Part shown: positions 26,101 through 29,649 of the stretch, piece by piece
Layout of the letters: the number at the start of each line of letters is the position of its first letter
Numbering within the stretch: position 1 is the first letter of the stretch
From: Gammaproteobacteria bacterium
Lineage (GTDB): Bacteria > Pseudomonadota > Gammaproteobacteria > SZUA-21
Direction of reading: 5' to 3'
NCBI GenBank assembly: GCA_003233075.1
Contig: QIKQ01000021.1
Span: 1 to 29,649, forward strand
Length of the DNA stretch: 29,649 nt
The notes under the pieces: generated by a model
The model's input: the letters and a program-made list of their open reading frames with translations, nothing else
Databases searched by the model: none
Told to the model about the DNA's origin: nothing
Translations under genes and position numbers: made by a program

Positions 26101-26368
26101 CATTAATCTCATGGTAGATCTCGGCGCCTATTGGCAAAAAGCCAATGAATGGGAACGAGCCATCGCCTGTTATCGTCGCGGTTTAGATATTGACAATCTA
26201 GCCGAGGAACTCTATCAACACATTATGTCAGCCTATCAAAAAACTGAGCGCCGCGCAGATGCGATTGCTATATTTCAGCAATGCCGAAAAAATCTTTCCG
26301 ACTGCCTCGGCACTTCACCTTCACCCAAAACAGTATCATTGTATAAAAGTATTAACCCAGAACAATAA
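23141..26368 (+). CDS. STAND ATPase-TPR-winged helix-BTAD transcriptional regulator
   Basis: A 1075-residue signal-transducing ATPase. Residues 15-340 form a MalT-like NTPase: Walker A NGPAGAGKTTLV at about 41-52 and Walker B LLIIDNYQD at 128-136, then VIVISRDEPP. A long helical region at 350-820 looks like TPR-type repeats. The end holds an OmpR-like winged helix (about 827-915, KLSMLGRFALTVDG, HKITSVVWPDSEGDSATQTL) and a BTAD domain (about 920-1070, WVDVWAFERLLIQANKLL, YQGNFLANETEKPW, ACYRRGLDIDNLAEELYQH). Classical SARP/AfsR proteins carry the winged helix first; here it is last, as in MalT with its LuxR tail replaced. Regulon and inducer are unknown. AAGGA lies before the ATG. Confidence 0.88.
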   Translation: MGASPKSLAKLNPPKLNNIYPRQRLFTLLDSLRTNSVIWINGPAGAGKTTLVTSYLEEKEENASWYQMDSGDADPASFFYYLSLAAKNNSSRKKNPLPILRPEYLSGLDKFARNYFRDLFARLKKPGLLIIDNYQDCPAASSLHQALAAGFEEIPEGCSVIVISRDEPPAEFARFRASGSFQLLNSKELTLSIDESEAVCQTRLGNGDDNFEINKEQIARAHEITQGWVTGLILMLDQVKEGSIPEDMDLSENQVVFDYFAGEIFSNTDEDLQNFLMKTSLLPIMTPEIAEEISGFPRATKLFNALSRKNYFIIKHATSKSVYQYHPLFREFLCERAKDTLGHYEIIDIQKIGAQLLAETEHFEAAVELFTLVQDWHSIAKIVTDQGSNMVNAGRHRTMNTWLKKIPDNIVHKTPWLQYWLGISSQPFNLQISRKYFIQAYEHFKKEENVEGLLHSWVGVVESYIIEWGNFKPLDRWITEMESFLAKDIEIPTEDLKIKVAAGMFGSLMYRQPAHPKLSYWEEQVSASIALVKNSYMQMKMGYQLFFYYTVWVGDIPKASVIAKLLKPSKDQALEPLTHTLWYALEGIYLWKTGENQACIDAIESGLALAEQSGFHLWQNLLLSGGVYASLSNGEKEQSQKYLRRMAETLDPNRLYDVTHYHYIVGRIQLHRGEFHQALEHCEAGLKSAKSSGSPYIEALIQTIYAQALYYRKDREKAVAVNNLVRDSAKKMHAQNMLFIALMSEAEFAFDNKADRKACDALKQAFEIAHRQELIKHAFWWPSIMAKLCVKALEHDIETEYVQKVIRVRRLTPQEPPLHLDNWPWAVKLSMLGRFALTVDGDNISNTGSARKKPLELLKTIVALGGQEIDQHKITSVVWPDSEGDSATQTLYTTMHRLRKLLGESSITLQNGYVSLDPRYVWVDVWAFERLLIQANKLLRLVQNKENVEQISNLSSQLISLYQGNFLANETEKPWSIQLQQKLKSRFINLMVDLGAYWQKANEWERAIACYRRGLDIDNLAEELYQHIMSAYQKTERRADAIAIFQQCRKNLSDCLGTSPSPKTVSLYKSINPEQ

Positions 26369-26384
26369 ATAAGGCCAATCTATC

Positions 26385-26590
26385 AAAAAATAAAAAAAAT
26401 GAGGCCAGGCGGCCTCATTAAAACAGCAGTGAAGGATATTTGCTGTACTCTCTTCCTGAGAAAAGGCACACAAGGGCCTCTCCATAAAATCATCCTGACT
26501 TCATCCTATTTAGCAAGGACCTCATAGGATGTCACGATCCCTCTACCAAACACGATGCTTGGCTTTGGTCCAGATTGAGACCAGCTCTAT
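26385..26590 (-). ncRNA. Candidate structured small RNA or long 3' UTR
   Basis: Read on the minus strand from about 26590, this 200-base stretch has a series of hairpins: GCACGAT/ATCGTGT enclosing TGGTC/GACCA; CATCCTAT/ATAGGATG; AGGC/GCCT; TCTC-AGGAA-GAGA; ACAGCA/TGCTGT; and finally the intrinsic terminator. A possible promoter, TCGACT-18-TATTAT (26626-26621 and 26602-26597), would start transcription near the first hairpin. It contains several GGA motifs, one in a hairpin loop. It may instead be the 3' UTR of the VIT/VWA gene. No homologue is recognised. Confidence 0.35.
26386..26420 (-). terminator. Intrinsic terminator (minus strand)
   Basis: AATGAGGCC/GGCCTCATT with a four-base loop (about 26398-26419), followed on the minus strand by an uninterrupted run of T, then ATTTTTT. 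This is a textbook rho-independent terminator for minus-strand transcription from the VIT/VWA gene or the candidate small RNA. It may also stop the plus-strand regulator transcript. Confidence 0.85.
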
Positions 26591-26683
26591 CGTGCGATAA
26601 TAAGGCACTAAACTACAATTAGTCGATTGTCCATATTTTCTAAACTTTGACTAAACTTACCTTTTAAGATATGACCATAAAAA

Positions 26684-28633
26684 TTATCTTAACTTTAATT
26701 CTTGTATCATTTTTTCTAGCTTTTTAAGACTATTTGCAAGAATTAATGCATCCGATTTTGCTGCTGCTTTTCGCATTAGCGGGATTGCTTTTGCATTTAA
26801 ATTAAAATTTCTCAAGCTATAATAAACATCACTGGCATTATTTTGCTTTAAGAGTTTTTTCGCCATTCTAAACCAAGTTACTGCTTTAATTTTAGGATTG
26901 TCGGCCAATGATGAAAGCGCTCGCACTGCCGCCTTGCCTTGCCCAATGGCGAGGTATTTTTCATACTGTTTTTGTCTAAACAATATATCCCTATTTAAGT
27001 TTTTTGGTTCTTGAATATTCATTGCACGGCGTGACATTAGGTATGCTTTTTGTTTTGGTAATTCGCCCATTTGCTGCATTAGATGAGTAAATAAGTTCTT
27101 TTGCGCATTAGGCAAAATACACACTGTAAATGACCTGAGAATATCTTTAATCTCAGCGCCACTGTCTGCTGGTGCAATACTTTGATCAACTAATAAGGAT
27201 GACATTGGGTAGGATTTTTCTAAGATCGCTGATATCGGATTTTTAACGACTGTATCAGAGTAATCGACCGCTTGCTGGATAGAAAATCGTTTATAGTCTC
27301 GCCCTGATTCCAACATCAACAAAGACATAGTTGCCCTTGGAACTCGAAAATGACCCGCATAAGCTTTAACGATCTCATACTTATCTATACCTGCATTTTC
27401 CATCCTGCGTACAACGGCCTCGCCAAATGTCCTCGACACCATGTCCGATGGTATCGACCCACCAGGCAGATGAATTCGATGATACATAATTTTTCCTTTA
27501 GAGCTTAACTTGAGAGTGACATGTTTTACATTGGAACCGCGGCCTAACACTGTTATCGGCATACCAGGTACATAATACGTGTTGGTATTTTGCAGCGTGA
27601 CATCGATACCATTGTCAGCGCTTGCGGCAATTACTCGCCAGCGCCGTTTTTTATGTGCAGTCACTAAGTTGCTCCTTAATGCATCTTTATAAGAAATAAA
27701 TGGTTTGAAATGGTATAAAGCGCCATGATGAGCACTAACGAGGTAAGACAGCAAATCACGATTTCCCACCGCCCTTTCGGATGTGTAGGCAAAAACTTTC
27801 GTTATGTGTTTGCTTGAAAAAGCCTGCAATAATTTTTTTGGATTACGAACGCCCCAAGTCGGACGACCGTCAGTAAACATAAAGATATCCCACGAAACAT
27901 TTGCATCTGATTTTTTCAGCCAATGTGGCGATACAGCTTGTTGAATTGCGCGATGTAAATCCGTCGCCCCCGCCAACTTGATTTGATACAGAGCATTCCT
28001 CAGTTCGCGTCGCGAATTTAGCGTATTTTGAATAAATCCTGGTTTCCACCAACGCGTGCCTACATCAAAGTACATCACACTAAACTCTCTAATTTCATTT
28101 TTGTTCTTTTCCAGCAGGGCGAGAACTAAATCAACATAGGCTTCAAAATCTCTTCTCCCAGGAAACGCGGAAGTATCTAACATAATCATCGCTTTCGAAT
28201 GTTGGCTTGAGGACTTTTCCACTTTTATATTTGGCTGCGATCGAACCATAAAATAATCGCCGGTTTTTAAGTCATGCCCTCTCAGATGATAGGTCTTTGA
28301 CCCTGAAAATTCTATTTTTAAGTTCTCCCCTGCTCGAAGATGAAAAACTTTTTTACTTTGACTAAAAATTCTTCTGCCTATCTGCGGTTTAAGTGAAACT
28401 ATTTTACTGGCGGTCGTTTCGTCCATGTCGAGATAAACATGGGTAAGTCCATTGCCACTCAAGGCATTAAAATCAAATTCATAGTTTCCAGTATCAGGGT
28501 CTTGATGTAAATCTAGATCATAAGCAAGCACCACACGATGATCACGATGCGGTAATAGCGGAAATACTTGAACCGAATAAACACCGCTGCCCTGCCATTC
28601 AACCAAAGCAGGATCTAAACCTCTAGCCCGCAT
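26684..28633 (-). CDS. VIT/VWA-domain protein, 5'-truncated
   Basis: The 649-residue remnant opens in the second half of a VIT domain (VEWQGSGVYSVQVFPLLPHR, then HRVVLAYDLDL at 32-42). A VWA domain follows at about 148-310: the metal site starts DTSAF (D153, S155, but F in place of the last Ser), with T224 in GATDL and D255 in FTDG. The C terminus is helical. Family members start with a signal peptide and a complete VIT domain, so about 80-100 residues are missing. The first codons, ATGCGGGCTAG, are the end of the palindromic repeat and not native sequence. No RBS precedes the ATG. It is probably non-functional for export, and VIT-VWA proteins are usually cell-surface or periplasmic. Confidence 0.75.
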   Translation of the reverse strand: MRARGLDPALVEWQGSGVYSVQVFPLLPHRDHRVVLAYDLDLHQDPDTGNYEFDFNALSGNGLTHVYLDMDETTASKIVSLKPQIGRRIFSQSKKVFHLRAGENLKIEFSGSKTYHLRGHDLKTGDYFMVRSQPNIKVEKSSSQHSKAMIMLDTSAFPGRRDFEAYVDLVLALLEKNKNEIREFSVMYFDVGTRWWKPGFIQNTLNSRRELRNALYQIKLAGATDLHRAIQQAVSPHWLKKSDANVSWDIFMFTDGRPTWGVRNPKKLLQAFSSKHITKVFAYTSERAVGNRDLLSYLVSAHHGALYHFKPFISYKDALRSNLVTAHKKRRWRVIAASADNGIDVTLQNTNTYYVPGMPITVLGRGSNVKHVTLKLSSKGKIMYHRIHLPGGSIPSDMVSRTFGEAVVRRMENAGIDKYEIVKAYAGHFRVPRATMSLLMLESGRDYKRFSIQQAVDYSDTVVKNPISAILEKSYPMSSLLVDQSIAPADSGAEIKDILRSFTVCILPNAQKNLFTHLMQQMGELPKQKAYLMSRRAMNIQEPKNLNRDILFRQKQYEKYLAIGQGKAAVRALSSLADNPKIKAVTWFRMAKKLLKQNNASDVYYSLRNFNLNAKAIPLMRKAAAKSDALILANSLKKLEKMIQELKLR

Positions 28634-28640
28634 TTCTCAC
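28623..28640. repeat. End of the palindromic repeat, interrupted by an IS
   Basis: CTAGCCCGCATTTCTCAC is the terminal 18 bases of the repeat at 18207-18378. In complete copies the next bases are AGC; here the sequence changes to CGATAGATTG, the edge of the inserted IS1380-family element. The repeat end is joined on its other side to the truncated VIT/VWA gene. Confidence 0.75.
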
Positions 28641-29649
28641 CGATAGATTGAAAAAGGCCGCCATTCATGGCATAACAGTTGTGCAAACAAGATGTTATAG
28701 CAAAACAAAAGGCGACCTTATGAAAACAGAGTGTAACGCAATTCAGATGGAATTTCACGGTCTTGGACGACGTGATGTGGGGCAATTTGATGGCGGGCAG
28801 ATCAGTTCCGATGGAGGATGCTTATTATTGCGAGAGACCGAAATCCGAACGAATATTCTGAGTCGCTTAGCCAATTGCTTTGAAGACTTTCGGGATCCCA
28901 ATTTAATTGAACACTCTGTGGATGCACTGATTATAAACAGCGTGTCTATGGTCTGGCTTTGGGTTATGAAGATCTGAATGATCATGAGGTGCTACGCCAT
29001 GATCCTTTATTAGCTGTTTTGAGTGATAAACCAGACCCTGGCGGAACACAGCGATTACGCCAACAAGATCAAGGCAAAGCACTCTGAATCGTTTGGAACT
29101 CACCCCACAAGATACCAAAGGAGCCGATCGTTACAAGAAAATTGGTGCCGACCCCGAGGCCATTGATAGACTTATGGTGACTCTTTTTATCGAGTCCTAT
29201 GCAAGCGCGCCAAAAGAAATAGTACTGGATGTGGATGCAACCGACGATCGCCTGCATGGCAACCAGGAAGGCCGATTTTTTCAAGGTTACTATGGTCACT
29301 ACTGTTATCTTCCTTTATATATTTTCAGTGGCGAGCATCTCTTATGTGCCCGCATACGTGAAGCAAACCAGGATGGTGCGGCCGGAACGGTTGATGAGTT
29401 GAAACGGATTGTTAAGCAGCTTCGCGCCGCTTGGCCCGAGGTCAGGATCATTCTTCGGGGTGATTCTGGGTTTTGCCGTGAGGCGATTATGAGTTGGTGT
29501 GAGCAGGAAGGAAAAATTGATTATGTGCTTGGTTTAGCGAGAAATGCGCGCTTGAATAAAACAATTCAATCCGAAATGGCGGAAGCGAAAGCCCAATATG
29601 AAAGGAACCAACAACCGTCTCGATTCTTCAAAGATTTTCGCTACCGTAC
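28641..29649 (+). mobile_element. IS1380-family insertion sequence (partial, runs off window)
   Basis: Begins where the palindromic repeat breaks off and carries an IS1380-type transposase reading frame on the plus strand. The right end is outside the window, so the inverted repeats and target duplication cannot be confirmed. Confidence 0.75.
28720..29649 (+). pseudogene. IS1380-family transposase, frameshifted and incomplete
   Basis: The DDE transposase starts at ATG 28720 with QFDGGQISSDGGCLLLRETE. Frame 1 runs to about 28933. The conserved text then continues in a second frame from 28938 (QRVYGLALGYEDLNDHEVLR) up to a stop at 29085-29087. A third frame holds from 29084 to the window end: LNRLELTPQDT, LDVDATDDRLHG, CYLPLYIF, RIILRGDSGFCREAIM. 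The Asp residues of LDVDATDD and RGDSGF are the family's catalytic acids. Restoring one A near 29076-29079 would give GKSTLNRLEL. Two frameshifts make it inactive unless they are read errors. A longer in-frame start at 28648 has no support. Confidence 0.85.

Noticed and set aside
26385..26590. Naming the hairpin-rich region a CsrB/RsmZ RNA.
   Set aside because: GGA motifs are present, but only one is clearly in a loop and at least one is inside a stem; promoter evidence is weak. Kept only as a candidate RNA.
28648..28977. A 109-residue plus-strand ORF starting at 28648.
   Set aside because: Its first 24 residues are upstream IS sequence; the family start is at 28720, and its end after 28933 is an artefact of a frameshift.
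1..29649. CRISPR array, tRNA or rRNA genes, or a prophage.
   Set aside because: No regularly spaced direct repeats, no cloverleaf or rRNA signatures and no phage structural genes were seen; the repeats present are palindromic and dispersed.

Overview
The window looks like a chromosomal segment of an A+T-rich, free-living gammaproteobacterium. The evidence is the gene set and its order: rppH followed by ptsP, ampD followed by ampE, a DsrC/TusE-family protein, AmpD-type peptidoglycan recycling, a PduO-type cobalamin adenosyltransferase, sbcB and a complete-length ilvD. Order and genus cannot be fixed from the sequence alone. No tRNA, rRNA or CRISPR array was seen.

Layout. (1) 1-1400: a REP-associated tyrosine transposase-like protein (RAYT) fused to a DnaA-type DNA-binding domain, bracketed by repeats of the kind RAYTs act on; its catalytic residues appear to be lost. 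(2) 1450-5018 (-): two tandem paralogous secreted DUF4139/MuiA-like proteins. (3) 5205-8259 (-): rppH and ptsP, separated by a four-hairpin inverted-repeat element. (4) 8370-10741: a 178-bp palindromic repeat, a HAD-IB phosphatase, a DsrC/TusE-like protein without the terminal catalytic cysteine, and an orphan ParA-type ATPase. (5) 11109-13638 (-): sbcB overlapping an upstream metallo-beta-lactamase-fold gene; the 3' end of sbcB is duplicated around a small inverted-repeat element. (6) 13738-17957: PduO-type adenosyltransferase (+) after a good sigma70 promoter, then a minus-strand run ampD, ampE, ROK kinase, uracil/hypoxanthine-DNA glycosylase-like protein, RlpA-like lipoprotein. (7) 18207-22892: another palindromic repeat, a YbaK-HDOD signalling protein (-), an SH3/coiled-coil/membrane protein (+) and ilvD (-), the last two separated by a REP-type hairpin acting as terminator. 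(8) 23141-26368 (+): a 1075-residue STAND ATPase/TPR/winged-helix/BTAD regulator. (9) 26385-29649: a candidate structured small RNA (-), a VIT/VWA gene (-) that has lost its 5' end at a repeat, and an IS1380-family insertion sequence inserted in that repeat, whose transposase is frameshifted and runs off the window.

The most striking theme is a family of hairpin repeats with (G/C)TAG-CCCGC ends, found beside the RAYT-like gene, in three intergenic regions, at an IS insertion site and inside a terminator. Two distant copies of the long form show paired changes in both arms of a hairpin, which argues that the folded form matters. The RAYT next to them has Ser and Phe where the HUH histidine and the nucleophilic tyrosine are expected, and carries a DnaA domain IV-like tail, so it may be a domesticated repeat-binding protein rather than a transposase.
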